Source: Parabacteroides sp900760525 (GTDB taxonomy: Bacteria > Bacteroidota > Bacteroidia > Bacteroidales > Tannerellaceae). Taken from it: DNA of 64,000 nucleotides. Below are positions 54,236 to 64,000 of the stretch, piece after piece (position 1 is the stretch's first letter; each line of letters starts with the position of its first letter). The stretch covers positions 372,001 to 436,000 of the forward strand of contig NZ_CP187555.1 in the NCBI RefSeq assembly GCF_049860805.1, given 5' to 3'. The position numbers were made by a program, and so were the translations under genes. A model generated the notes under the pieces. It was given only the letters and a program-made list of their open reading frames with translations, had not been told where the DNA came from and ran no database searches.

Positions 54236-57160
54236 GTGGGTATGAAGGCTCAGGAAGTTGGAGTGAAATCTGATTTGAAAATTATTTTGGAATCTGACAA
54301 CCAGATGCTTGATGAAGTAATGGTCGTTGCTTATGGAACCGCGAAAAAAAGTTCTTTTACGGGATCGGCTTCTACGATTAATAATGAAAAGTTAGAACTT
54401 CGTCCTATTACGAACTTAACAAAAGGGTTAGAAGGGCAGGCTACAGGTCTGTTGACAACTTCAGGATCCGGACAGCCTGGTGAAGATGCTTCCATTGTAA
54501 TCCGTGGTTATGGTTCAATTAATGCATCACAAGACCCTTTGTACGTTGTCGATGGTATTCCGTTCGATGGTTCTTTAAGTTCTATCAATCCGTCTGATAT
54601 TGAGTCTATGACTGTATTGAAGGACGCTTCTGCTGGTGCTTTGTACGGTGCGCGTGGTGCGAACGGTGTCGTTATGATCACAACTAAACAGGGTAAAGAA
54701 GGAAAAGCTCAAGTAACATGGCGTTCTACTGTAGGATGGGCCTCACGTGCTATCCAGCCGTATGACATGGTCGATCAGAAAGAATTTGTGCAATTAACTT
54801 ATGAAGCTCTTCGTAACGGTTATGCTTTCAACTCAGGCTATTCATGGGAACAAGCACAACAGATGGCAAGAGCTGGTCTAAGTGCCAATTTAGGAGGTGA
54901 ACTATATAACCCATTTAAGAATTATACATGGGACAATTTGATCAATCCTGAAACAGGAATGGTACAAGCTGATGCTGTTTCTGCTTGGGATGAACGATGG
55001 ATGGATGCAGTTCAACGAGATAATGCATTCAGACAAGAACACCAATTATCCGTAAATGGAGGTTCTGAAAAAACAAAATATATGTTTTCTCTTGGTTATC
55101 TGAATGAAGACGGTATTCTTATCAATACAGGTTTCCAACGTTACAATGCTCGTGTAAACGTTAATTCTAATGTAACAGATTGGTTTAAGGCCAATGTAAA
55201 TGCTTCCTTATCTAATTCTGTACAGGATTATAGTGATTATGACGGATCTTCCACATCAAATGTATGGTATTCTGCTCAGTTTGTTTCACCATTATTCCCT
55301 GTCTATATGAAAGGATTGGATGGAAAGAATATATTAGGTGAAGATGGTAGACCTCAGTTGGACTATGGTGAAAATGGGCGTCCGGGAAGTTATACAGATT
55401 ACAATCCGGTTGGCGGTTTGACTGACGACAAGTCGAATAAAAAGAATGATGTAGCGAGTCTTCGTACTGGCGTGACTTTTGGTTCGGATAAAGATAACTT
55501 CGGAATTTTCAAGGGAATTAAACTGAATGTGAATTTCGGTCTTGATTACCGTAATCAGGCACGGATGAGTTATATGAATATGTATCACGGTAACCAAGCT
55601 ACAGCAGGTGGTTTGTTGACTAAGTATAATACACGTATGCAGAGTTATACTTTTAACCAACTGTTGTCATGGGACCGTTCTTTCGGATTACATTCTTTTG
55701 ATGTTCTGGCCGGACATGAGTTTTATGCTTATAGTTATGAATATTTACAAGCAGGTAAGACAAATCTGGTAGACGGTATCCTTGAACTTCGTCCAGGAAC
55801 AACTTTGTATGCAGCCGATTCTTATACGGACAAATATCGTATCGAATCGTGGTTAGGACGTTTCAACTATAATTATGATGAAAAATATTATTTCTCAGCA
55901 TCATTGCGTACTGACGGATCTTCTCGCTTCCATAAAGACCATCGTTGGGGTACATTCTGGTCTATAGGTGGAAACTGGCGTATTTCTAAAGAAGCTTTTA
56001 TGGAAGATGTTAAGTGGGTCGACAACCTGTCTTTGAAATTAAGCTATGGACAACAAGGTAATGATAATATTCTGTCTGGTGGAGTAAGTAATTATTATTT
56101 ATGGCAAAGTCTGTATGATTTGGGATGGCCGAATTCTAATCAAATAGGTGGGTTGGTTTCTTCTCTGGAAAATCAAGCTGTTTCTTGGGAAAAAAATGGA
56201 AATTTGAACGTTGGTATTGAGGCTACATTATTAAATAGTCGTTTGACTGTCAATGCCGAATATTACAATCGTAAAACCGTTGACATGTTACTGAGTTATC
56301 CAATGGCTACTTCCACTGGGTTCAATGGTTACAATGCAAATGTCGGGGATATGAGAAACTCGGGTTTTGAATTTGAAGTAAGAGGTACGGCTATTAAAAC
56401 AGACGATTTCACTTGGAATATAAGTTTGATGGGATCTACTGTAAAAAATAAAGTTTTGAAACTGACTAATACAGCACCTGAAATTATTAAAGGTGTTTAT
56501 AGTATCAAAGAAGGTATGCCTATCAATACATTCTATATGGCTAAATCTGCAGGAGTAGATCCGGCAACAGGAGCTCAGCTTTATTGGGTGTACGACAAGG
56601 ATGAGAATGGAAATATCATCAATGAACGTATTAGTGACGACTATTCGAAAGCATCAACCAGCAAATATTATTTGGGAAGTCGTATTCCGGATCTCTACGG
56701 AAGTATTGGTACTGATTTTTCTTACAAAGGTTTTGATTTATCAATCTTGACTTCTTATTCTATTGGTGGTAAGATATATGATGGCCTGTATATGGGCTCT
56801 ATGAATGCTCAATATGCGACAAATACATGGAACAAACACCAGTTGCGCCGTTGGCAAAAACCAGGAGATATCACAGATGTTCCTCGTGTGGAAATCAATG
56901 GTTCTTATACAACAACAGATCGCTTTTTGGTTGATGCATCTTATTTTGCAATCAAAAATATCACATTAGGTTATTCTTTGCCTAAGGACTGGATGAGAAA
57001 AGCAAAATTGGGTAATGTCCGTGTATTTGGTTCTATTGATAATTTGGCATTATTCTCACATTTGCAAGGTATGGATCCTCAATATAGTTTCAAAGGTGAA
57101 ACGGATTATTCATATGCTCCTAATAAGACTTATTCTTTTGGTGTAGAAATTAATTTCTAA
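54236..57160 (+). CDS. SusC/RagA transporter lacking its 5' end (locus B, silent cassette)
   Basis: 974 residues from a GTG at 54236, but the true reading frame is open upstream through YVPSSAKTLVVSFVG and no start codon, promoter or signal peptide exists. What is present starts at the recombination core inside the CarboxypepD-like domain. It continues with the TonB box region DEVMVVAYGTAKKSSFTG, the plug (GYGSINASQDPLYVVDGIPF, ALYGARGANGVVMITTKQGKEG) and the whole barrel to KTYSFGVEINF. It is thus complete except for the part that inversion would supply. Not a decayed gene: no frameshifts or stops in 2.9 kb. Followed by its own susD and a lipoprotein gene. Confidence 0.9.
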   Translation: MGMKAQEVGVKSDLKIILESDNQMLDEVMVVAYGTAKKSSFTGSASTINNEKLELRPITNLTKGLEGQATGLLTTSGSGQPGEDASIVIRGYGSINASQDPLYVVDGIPFDGSLSSINPSDIESMTVLKDASAGALYGARGANGVVMITTKQGKEGKAQVTWRSTVGWASRAIQPYDMVDQKEFVQLTYEALRNGYAFNSGYSWEQAQQMARAGLSANLGGELYNPFKNYTWDNLINPETGMVQADAVSAWDERWMDAVQRDNAFRQEHQLSVNGGSEKTKYMFSLGYLNEDGILINTGFQRYNARVNVNSNVTDWFKANVNASLSNSVQDYSDYDGSSTSNVWYSAQFVSPLFPVYMKGLDGKNILGEDGRPQLDYGENGRPGSYTDYNPVGGLTDDKSNKKNDVASLRTGVTFGSDKDNFGIFKGIKLNVNFGLDYRNQARMSYMNMYHGNQATAGGLLTKYNTRMQSYTFNQLLSWDRSFGLHSFDVLAGHEFYAYSYEYLQAGKTNLVDGILELRPGTTLYAADSYTDKYRIESWLGRFNYNYDEKYYFSASLRTDGSSRFHKDHRWGTFWSIGGNWRISKEAFMEDVKWVDNLSLKLSYGQQGNDNILSGGVSNYYLWQSLYDLGWPNSNQIGGLVSSLENQAVSWEKNGNLNVGIEATLLNSRLTVNAEYYNRKTVDMLLSYPMATSTGFNGYNANVGDMRNSGFEFEVRGTAIKTDDFTWNISLMGSTVKNKVLKLTNTAPEIIKGVYSIKEGMPINTFYMAKSAGVDPATGAQLYWVYDKDENGNIINERISDDYSKASTSKYYLGSRIPDLYGSIGTDFSYKGFDLSILTSYSIGGKIYDGLYMGSMNAQYATNTWNKHQLRRWQKPGDITDVPRVEINGSYTTTDRFLVDASYFAIKNITLGYSLPKDWMRKAKLGNVRVFGSIDNLALFSHLQGMDPQYSFKGETDYSYAPNKTYSFGVEINF

Positions 57161-57189
57161 AATAGAAACATTATTTTATAAGAAACAAG

Positions 57190-58728
57190 ATGAAAAAGAT
57201 ATTTAAATATATGATTGTCGGTTTGGTGGCTTGTACGACTCTGTCGTCTTGCTTGGAAAGTTCTCTTGATACCAATCCGACCGATTCAATGTCCGGGAGT
57301 GGACTATTGGCAAATGCAAATGCGGCTTTAGTTCCCCTGAACGGTCTTTATCGTTCCATGTATTCAGCATGGTCTCCAACAGGAAACACGCATCAGTGCT
57401 TCGGTATCAGTGCTTACAATCTGATGGCTGATGTTATGGGAGAAGACATGATCATGGCCGCAGCTGGTAGCGGTTGGTTTTGGTACGATTGTTTGTATAA
57501 CGTAAAAAGTAGATATACCACTACTACTTGGCGTCCATATGATTTATGGAATTGCTATTATACTTGGATATCTAATGCAAATTATATACTTGCAGCAGAA
57601 GAGACTATGGCTGGTACAGAAGCGGAAGTAAACTACATTATGGGGCAAGCTTACGCAATACGTGCTTATTCTTATTTTATGTTGGCGCAGAGCTTTGCCC
57701 GGACTTATAAAGGACACGAGGCTGAACCTTGTTGTCCGATCTATATCGAGCCGACAGTTGCCGGAACGGAAGGTAAACCACGTTCTACGGTACAAGAGAC
57801 ATATGATCAGATTATGAGTGACATCAACAAAGCAGTCGAAAAATTGAACGGTACAACTCGTAAACATATTTCACATATTGACTATACCACGGCTTTGGGC
57901 TTACAAGCTCGTATCGCATTAGTGATGGAAGATTGGGCTACAGCTAAAAAAGCGTCAGAAGATGCAATTGCGACAAGTAAATGCACGATTGCAAAAGTTT
58001 CAGAATTTAAAGGTCTGAACAATACAAGCGCATCTAATGTCATGTGGGGAGCTGAAATCATTTCTGATCAAAGCGGTATGTATGCAAGCTTGTTCTCACA
58101 CATGGATGCCACAGCCGATAAATATGGAGCAACAGCCCGTAAGCAGATCAGCAAGGAACTGTATGGAAAAATAGGTACGGAAGACGAACGTCTGGTATGG
58201 TGGAATCCCAAAGATGCCAACAATAAAGATGGTGGTTATCAACAGGAAAAATTTAAGTTTTCCGATATCCAAACTTGGATGGGAGACTATGTCTGGATGC
58301 GTATTGAAGAGATGTATCTTATTGCAGCGGAGGCTGAATGCCGTTTAGGAAATGACGCCGGTGCACGTGAATACTTAATGGATTTGATGAGTAAGCGTGA
58401 CGCATCTTACAACTGTGCTCAAAAATCCGGTACATCTATGGGAAAATTGACTACCGATTATACAGGTTCGCTATTGGAAGAAATTATTACACAACGCAGA
58501 ATTGAACTTTGGGGTGAATTTGGGCGTATTTATGACATTCGCCGTTTGAAACAGGGATTCAAACGAACAGCAGAAATGGGTTGGCCGACTGATGCTTTGC
58601 TTGTTAATCGCAATGCAAATGACCCGGAAAGCTATATGTGGGTATTGACAATTCCCCAAACTGAGTTTGATGGAAATGTTAATATGGATCCGACAAAAGA
58701 CCAAAACCCGGTAGGTGATACTAAATAA
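57190..58728 (+). CDS. SusD/RagB-family lipoprotein (locus B)
   Basis: 512 residues with lipobox TTLSSC (Cys21). SusD features: LDTNPTDSMSGSGLLANANAALVPLNGLYR, YYTWISNANYILAAEE, QAYAIRAYSYFMLAQSFARTY, and the C-terminal RRIELWGEFGRIYDIRRLK. It begins 29 bases after susC B and is the surface ligand-binding partner for that transporter. Without inversion it has no visible promoter. The next gene is a lipoprotein likely of the same surface complex. Confidence 0.93.
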   Translation: MKKIFKYMIVGLVACTTLSSCLESSLDTNPTDSMSGSGLLANANAALVPLNGLYRSMYSAWSPTGNTHQCFGISAYNLMADVMGEDMIMAAAGSGWFWYDCLYNVKSRYTTTTWRPYDLWNCYYTWISNANYILAAEETMAGTEAEVNYIMGQAYAIRAYSYFMLAQSFARTYKGHEAEPCCPIYIEPTVAGTEGKPRSTVQETYDQIMSDINKAVEKLNGTTRKHISHIDYTTALGLQARIALVMEDWATAKKASEDAIATSKCTIAKVSEFKGLNNTSASNVMWGAEIISDQSGMYASLFSHMDATADKYGATARKQISKELYGKIGTEDERLVWWNPKDANNKDGGYQQEKFKFSDIQTWMGDYVWMRIEEMYLIAAEAECRLGNDAGAREYLMDLMSKRDASYNCAQKSGTSMGKLTTDYTGSLLEEIITQRRIELWGEFGRIYDIRRLKQGFKRTAEMGWPTDALLVNRNANDPESYMWVLTIPQTEFDGNVNMDPTKDQNPVGDTK

Positions 58729-58758
58729 AATTTATTCACTGATTAAAAGATTAAAGCG

Positions 58759-59628
58759 ATGAAATATATTTCAAAAATATCAACATTGATAGCTCTTCTA
58801 TTAATTACACTGAGCTTTACTGCCTGTGATAGTGAACAAGAATGTGCTATATATACAGATGCTACAGATGGGGCGGCCTTTATAAATGCTTCTTTAGCCA
58901 ACATTACAGTTTCACCAGTTGATCCGACTTTTACTGTAGACATTGTACGTGCAAATGCTGGTGGTGAATTAAGTGGAACTGTTGCATTGACTGCTATGGT
59001 AGATGACGAACCATTGAGTGGTTGTACCGTTTCTGGCTATACTTTTGCAGCAGGTGAAAATATGACAAAAATCACTGTAAATGTATCTCCTTTGGAAATT
59101 GGCAAAGAATTGAATGTCACATTAACATTGGATAATACAAATGAACCTATAAGTGGTAGTAATACTGTTTCAGTTACGGTTAATAAAGACTATAACTGGG
59201 TATCTTTGGGGACTGGTACATTTGCAGATGTTTTAGCTTTTACAGAAAAGCCTTATAATGTGGAAATTCAAAAAGCGGATGGCTTTGATCGTTATCGTGT
59301 AATGAAACCTTATGAACAAGGTTTGAAAAATGATGACGGTGAATGGGGAAATGCTGTAGCCGCAACTTCGTGTGACTATATTGAATTTTGGATTAAGGAT
59401 GGCATCATTTATTATAATAAATTCTTTATTGGAATCAACTATGATGGGAATGCTTCAAATGCAATCTATGCTCACCATCCAAGTGATTTTGCAGGAATCA
59501 GTTTGGTAAATAATAAACAGCTTGATGACAAAACATTTCAGTTAGCTCCTTACTATTATATAGAAGCTTTACAAGGTGGATTTGATTACACAGGCGAAGG
59601 TGGTTCTATTCTTATTACTCTTCCATAA
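58759..59628 (+). CDS. Surface lipoprotein of locus B (SGBP-like)
   Basis: 289 residues with lipobox LSFTAC (Cys23), then an acidic start (DSEQE). A beta-sandwich-like N-terminal domain follows (ITVSPVDPTFTVDIVRANAGGELSGTVAL; FAAGENMTKITVNVSPLEIGKELNVTLTLD), resembling Calx-beta or BACON-type modules. The second domain (about 145-289) starts WVSLGTGTFADVLAF and has many aromatic residues. In such loci the third gene often encodes an accessory surface glycan-binding protein, and this is the likely role; the ligand is unknown. It is 30 bases after susD B, and a strong terminator follows. Confidence 0.7.
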   Translation: MKYISKISTLIALLLITLSFTACDSEQECAIYTDATDGAAFINASLANITVSPVDPTFTVDIVRANAGGELSGTVALTAMVDDEPLSGCTVSGYTFAAGENMTKITVNVSPLEIGKELNVTLTLDNTNEPISGSNTVSVTVNKDYNWVSLGTGTFADVLAFTEKPYNVEIQKADGFDRYRVMKPYEQGLKNDDGEWGNAVAATSCDYIEFWIKDGIIYYNKFFIGINYDGNASNAIYAHHPSDFAGISLVNNKQLDDKTFQLAPYYYIEALQGGFDYTGEGGSILITLP

Positions 59629-59650
59629 AAAGATAGAATAATATTTTTTG

Positions 59651-59711
59651 AGAGCCGGGTTCTATTAGTCAGAACCCGGCTCTTTTTATTTACTTACACA
59701 TTGTAAGTAAA
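59651..59711 (+). terminator. Terminator of locus B with adjacent palindrome
   Basis: Perfect 13-bp stem AGAGCCGGGTTCT / AGAACCCGGCTCT (7-base loop) followed by TTTTATT. Directly after it a second hairpin TTTACTTACA-CAT-TGTAAGTAAA (59689-59711). This should stop transcription of locus B before locus C. The remaining bases to 60018 hold nothing recognised. Confidence 0.88.
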
Positions 59712-60018
59712 TAGAGTTTTATAGATAAAGAAGCAGCTATATTTTAAAATAAATGTAGTGAGTATTGGCTTAAAAATGTGTATCGGAATCTTGCAAAATA
59801 GTTTAATCTAGATCAAAAAATCAGAAAGAAATCGGTAGAACTTCAGCGCTATTTGGGAGTATTACGGATGTAGCTATTATTTACACTAAATACCTTAATG
59901 TGTTGTATGTTAAACAAATATGCTTATTGGGTATTTAGAACGTCATCTCTTATAAATGGATGATGATTTAAAAATAAACATAGCGTAATATACTGATAAT
60001 TAGAAAATTATATATTGA

Positions 60019-63009
60019 GTGAGTTCTGCAAAGACTCTGGTAGTTTCTTTTGTGGGTATGAAAGCCCAGGAAATCGGGGTGAAACCGAATGTAAAAGTGG
60101 TATTGGAAGGTGATAATCAGATGCTTGATGAAGTAATGGTTGTTGCCTATGGTACAGCTAAGAAAAGTGCTTTCACTGGATCTGCTGCAACAATTAAAAG
60201 CGAGAAAATTACATCTCGTCAAACTTCAAATGTCACAAATGCTTTGACAGGGCAGGTCGCTGGTGTACAGACAACGAGCAATAGCGGGCAGCCTGGTAAA
60301 GATGCCGAGATCCGGATTCGTGGTATCGGCTCTATTTCAGCTAGCAATAAGCCTTTATATGTAGTTGACGGCGTTCCTTATGACGGTGAGATTTCTGCGA
60401 TCAGTACTTCTGATATCGAATCTATGACTGTATTGAAAGATGCTGCATCTAATGCGTTGTATGGTGCCCGTGGTGCTAATGGTGTCATCTTGATTACAAC
60501 TAAAAAAGGTAAAAGTGGTGAAGCTCGTGTTAGTTTTGATGCTAAATGGGGTGTAAATAAACGTGGTGTGCCTAATTATGAAACGATTAATGATCCTGCG
60601 AAATTCTATGAATTGAATTATTCTTCTATTTATAATGCAGATTTGGAAGGTTATGCTGCTGCTGGTGATTTGGTAAACGCCAATGCATATGCTAATCAAG
60701 CCTTACTTTCTGGATCTTACTTAGGATATCAGGTCTATTCTGTTCCGACAGGGGAAATGTTGATCGGTATGGATGGAAAATTGAATCCTAAAGCTACACT
60801 TGGTTATTCCGATGGAACTTATTATTATACTCCGGATAATTGGTCAGATGAAATTTTCGAAAATAATGTTCGTCAGGAATATAATTTGAGTGTTAGTGGA
60901 GCTTCTGACAAAATGAACTTTTATATGTCTGCAGGTTATCTGGATGATCAAGGCATTGTTCCTAATTCCGGTTTTCAGCGTTATTCAGCCCGTTTGAAAG
61001 CTGACTATCAGGTAAAACCGTGGTTGAAAATGGGTGCTAATATTTCATTTACCCATTATGATAGCCGCGAACAGGATACAGAAGGTGGAACTTCAAACGC
61101 GAATATATTTTATGCTTCTAATATTATGGGAGCAATCTATCCGATGTATATCCGTGACGCACAGGGGAACATTATGAGTGATAATCGTGGTTTCCTGCGT
61201 TATGATTATGGAAAGAAAGGGCAAGATACAAATGGGTCTCGTAACACAATCCCTAATGCTAATCCTTTGGCTAGCTATATGTTGGACAAAATGAAATATT
61301 CTGGTGATGTAGTTAGTGGCAAATGGTTTGCCGATGTTGATATCTGGGGTGGTATTAAGGCTAAGGTAAATATTGGAGTGGATGCCAATAATGTTCGCCA
61401 TACCGATATGGTGAATCCGTTCTATGGACAATATTCGGAAACGACAGGTGTCGGTGGTTTGATTTCAGTTTCTTCTCAACGTACATTTAGTGTAAATCAG
61501 CAGTATTTATTAACTTACAACAAAACGTTTAATGATGTACACAATCTGGATGTTTTAGCTGGCCATGAAAGCTATAACTATAGATTCCAATATTTATATG
61601 GTCAGCGCGAAAAACTGTATAATCCGAATGTTCCGGAATTGGATAATGGTATTTCAAATCAATACAACTCCTCTTATTCAAAAGATTATGCAACTGAAGG
61701 TTGGTTGTTCCGCGTGCAGTATGATTATGACGGGAAATATTTCGGTTCGGCTTCTTATCGTCGTGATGCTTCTTCTTGCTTCCATCCGGATAATCGTTGG
61801 GGTAACTTTTGGTCGATTGGTGCAGGTTGGTTGCTGAATAAAGAAGCTTTCCTGGAAAACCAAAGTTGGATTAATATGTTGAAGTTTAAAATCAGTTACG
61901 GTTTACAGGGTAATGATAATTTGATGTATCAGGGTGGTTTATATCGCAACTATTACCCGTATCAAGATCAGTTTACTTTGGCAAACAGTAATGGTGATTT
62001 CTCAACATCTTTGTATTATAAAGGAAATAAAGATATTACATGGGAAACTTCTCACAGTTTCAATACCGGTTTTGACTTTACGTTCTGGGGTGGTAAACTA
62101 AGTGGTTCAGCTGAATACTTTTCTCGTAAGACTACAGATATGCTCTATTTCAAACCTGTTGCAGCCTCGATGGGATATTCTCGTTTCCCGGAAAATGTTG
62201 GTTCTATGGTGAACCGCGGTGTTGAAATCGATTTGAATTCAAATATTATCGAAACAAAAGATTTTTCATGGAGTGTAAATTTGAACTTGACTCATTTCAA
62301 AAACAAAGTTTTGGAATTGGCACCTGAATTGAATGGTCAGATGATCGATGGTGGTCGTATCTATCGTGAAGATGAATCGATGTATCAGCTTTATTTACCG
62401 AAATATGCCGGTGTAAATTCTGAAACAGGGGAAAGCCAGTGGGCTCTATTGAAACCGGATGCTGATGGTAACACTGTTACGACTTCTTATTCTGCGGCAA
62501 CGGAAAATCGTTTTGCGACAGGAGACATTCTTCCTAAAGTGTATGGTGGATTCGGTACAAGTTTTACGGCTTACGGTTTTGATTTGTCAATTTCATTTGC
62601 TTATCAGGTAGGTGGTCGTGTTTTGGACTACACATACCAGGAATTGATGAGCCCTGCTGCTACAGGTAGTGCCTTGCATAAAGATATGTTGAATGTATGG
62701 ACTTCCGAAAACAAAAATACCAACGTCCCTCGTATGAATATAACTGATAAATATACCAACAGATTGTCTGATCGCTTTTTGACAAGTTCCGATTATCTGA
62801 GTCTGCAAAATATTACATTCGGTTATACTTTGCCGAAAAACTTGACTCGTAAATTGCAGATTGATGGTGTACGTTTATATTTCGTTGCAGACAATGTTGC
62901 ATTGTTGACTGCTCGTAAGGGGCTGGATCCACGTCAAGGCTATGTTGCTTCTGATAATGTTTATTCACCGATCCGTACAATTTCAGGTGGTATTTCATTG
63001 AATTTCTAA
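60019..63009 (+). CDS. SusC/RagA transporter lacking its 5' end (locus C, silent cassette)
   Basis: 996 residues from a fortuitous GTG at 60019. A TGA in frame (60016-60018) closes the frame directly before it, so no signal peptide or promoter exists. From the recombination core on it reads SSAKTLVVSFVGMKAQEIGVKPN, then DEVMVVAYGTAKKSAFTG, the plug (GIGSISASNKPLYVVDGVPY, ALYGARGANGVILITTKKGKSG), and a full barrel ending ISGGISLNF. No internal defects. It differs enough from B that another ligand is likely. Its susD follows after 22 bases. Confidence 0.9.
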   Translation: MSSAKTLVVSFVGMKAQEIGVKPNVKVVLEGDNQMLDEVMVVAYGTAKKSAFTGSAATIKSEKITSRQTSNVTNALTGQVAGVQTTSNSGQPGKDAEIRIRGIGSISASNKPLYVVDGVPYDGEISAISTSDIESMTVLKDAASNALYGARGANGVILITTKKGKSGEARVSFDAKWGVNKRGVPNYETINDPAKFYELNYSSIYNADLEGYAAAGDLVNANAYANQALLSGSYLGYQVYSVPTGEMLIGMDGKLNPKATLGYSDGTYYYTPDNWSDEIFENNVRQEYNLSVSGASDKMNFYMSAGYLDDQGIVPNSGFQRYSARLKADYQVKPWLKMGANISFTHYDSREQDTEGGTSNANIFYASNIMGAIYPMYIRDAQGNIMSDNRGFLRYDYGKKGQDTNGSRNTIPNANPLASYMLDKMKYSGDVVSGKWFADVDIWGGIKAKVNIGVDANNVRHTDMVNPFYGQYSETTGVGGLISVSSQRTFSVNQQYLLTYNKTFNDVHNLDVLAGHESYNYRFQYLYGQREKLYNPNVPELDNGISNQYNSSYSKDYATEGWLFRVQYDYDGKYFGSASYRRDASSCFHPDNRWGNFWSIGAGWLLNKEAFLENQSWINMLKFKISYGLQGNDNLMYQGGLYRNYYPYQDQFTLANSNGDFSTSLYYKGNKDITWETSHSFNTGFDFTFWGGKLSGSAEYFSRKTTDMLYFKPVAASMGYSRFPENVGSMVNRGVEIDLNSNIIETKDFSWSVNLNLTHFKNKVLELAPELNGQMIDGGRIYREDESMYQLYLPKYAGVNSETGESQWALLKPDADGNTVTTSYSAATENRFATGDILPKVYGGFGTSFTAYGFDLSISFAYQVGGRVLDYTYQELMSPAATGSALHKDMLNVWTSENKNTNVPRMNITDKYTNRLSDRFLTSSDYLSLQNITFGYTLPKNLTRKLQIDGVRLYFVADNVALLTARKGLDPRQGYVASDNVYSPIRTISGGISLNF
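60022..60041 (+). other. Recombination site in susC C
   Basis: AGTTCTGCAAAGACTCTGGT, identical to the core of sites A and B, same frame. The shared stretch is 20 bases with B and 21 with A; the flanks differ. Confidence 0.88.
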
Positions 63010-63031
63010 TCCATTAAATTGTTTTTGAATA

Positions 63032-64000
63032 TGAAATTAACAAACAAATATATGATGTTCGCAACTGCCACTCTTATACTGGCATCTTGCGATTTGGATA
63101 AATATCCTGAAGGCCAATATGTCTCTGACAGTCAGAAAGAAGAAACGATCAAAGACAGACCTAACTTGATCACGGCCGAGGTAAATGCCATGGCTGCTAA
63201 ATTGAATGCTTATGGAACAATTTCCGATGATGCTTCTACTTATCATAATGATTATGGAGTACCAGCTGTCTCTATGGCATTGGAATCAGGAGGACAGGAT
63301 CTTGTAGCTCTGGTTACAGGATATAATTGGTTTAACACTTCCCAAAACTATTCTGACCGTGTTTATGACAGTTCTATGGATGAGCTGATCTGGAAAACTT
63401 TTTATAATCATCTGAAGGCGGCCAATAACGTATTGAGCTTGATTGATCCGGCAACAGAAGATGCTTCTCTGAAAATTTATCGTGGTCAAGCCTTGGCTGC
63501 TCGTGCATACGACTATCTGAATCTGGTTCAGATTTATCAGTTTACTTATGCCGGTCATGAAAGTGCCTTGGCTGTACCTATTGTAACCGAGAAGATGACT
63601 GACCAAGAAATGCAAAATAATCCTCGTGCTACTGTTCAGCAGGTATATGATCAAATTATGAGCGACTTGAACCAGGCTGCAGAATTGTTGGCCGGTTTTG
63701 ATAATGGGGCGAATAAAGACCAATTGGATGAAGCGGTCGTATATGGCTTGCGTGCCCGTGCCAATCTGTTGATGCAGAAATGGGCGGATGCTGCAAAAGA
63801 TGCAGAAAAAGCGATTGCCGGAGGAACTCCGCAATCTTTGGCAGATGTATCTACTCCGACATTTAATTCGGCTACTGCAAATTCTTGGCTTTGGGGAGTC
63901 ATGATTACTCCGGATAATGATGTTGTACAGACTGGCATCATTAACTGGCCATCTCATTTATGTTCTTTTACGGGTAATGGATATACTTCTGGTGTACCTG
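63032..64000 (+). CDS. SusD/RagB-family lipoprotein (locus C), cut by window end
   Basis: 323 codons seen from the ATG at 63032; no stop before the window ends. Lipobox LILASC with Cys20. SusD features: CDLDKYPEGQYVSDSQ, FYNHLKAANNVLSLID, GQALAARAYDYLNLVQIYQFTY, NPRATVQQVYDQIMSDLNQAAELL and AVVYGLRARANLLMQKWADAAKDAEKAI. It is the partner of susC C. Like it, it has no own promoter visible and depends on an inversion for expression. Confidence 0.9.

Noticed and set aside
54236..57160. susC B considered as an ordinary decayed pseudogene
   Set aside because: 2.9 kb without a stop or frameshift, with an intact susD and lipoprotein gene behind it, and truncation exactly at the shared recombination core argue for a silent cassette.

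Overview
The window is from a Bacteroidales chromosome, most likely Parabacteroides or a close relative. The evidence is SusC/SusD pairs, Bacteroidetes-type promoters (-7 motif TAnnTTTG), GldH, a PSP1/RicT protein with a long Asn/Lys tail, a bacterial serine palmitoyltransferase, and por-type C-terminal sorting domains. The genus rests on recognised protein families, not a search.

Layout. 1-4.9 kb: a cut-off DMT transporter, a DUF3256-like protein, a PepSY-like lipoprotein, and a LytS/LytTR two-component pair whose kinase is split by a perfect 46-bp tandem duplication at its His box. 5.6-18.7 kb: a four-gene operon of secreted proteins (beta-helix-like; repeat/LRR/dockerin-like; a 2537-residue cohesin/Calx-beta/CARDB giant; a WG-repeat/TPR protein). 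18.8-22.0 kb: a minus-strand OmpR-type two-component operon with PepSY-like genes. 22.2-24.6 kb: an ECF sigma operon. 24.6-26.2 kb: a repeat-rich stretch, a candidate structured leader and two small unknown genes. 26.3-33.7 kb: purH, then the rod-shape operon mreB-mreC-mreD-mrdA-rodA. 33.8-47.8 kb: gldH, ricT-like, serine palmitoyltransferase with a divergent lipid kinase, trmN6, lon, tRNA-Gly(CCC), argB, a double-NBD ABC ATPase, a membrane protein and a PD40 lipoprotein with a CxxCH motif. 48-64 kb: three susC/susD loci.

The most interesting part is 48-64 kb. Locus A (minus strand) has a complete susC with promoter, signal peptide and CarboxypepD-like domain. Loci B and C (plus strand) have susC genes that lack exactly those 5' parts. 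All three carry the same 20-bp sequence AGTTCTGCAAAGACTCTGGT in the same reading frame; A and B share 28 identical bases. The copies in B and C are inverted relative to A. Recombination between them would flip the promoter and export module from A onto B or C. This is the architecture of a phase-variable SusC/SusD shufflon, comparable to systems known in Bacteroides fragilis. No recombinase gene is visible in the window.

Other notable structures are a dispersed ~235-bp intergenic repeat in two copies (one inside the invertible segment), two intergenic clusters of short alternating palindromic modules, a REP-like hairpin pair, and several long inverted repeats between genes.
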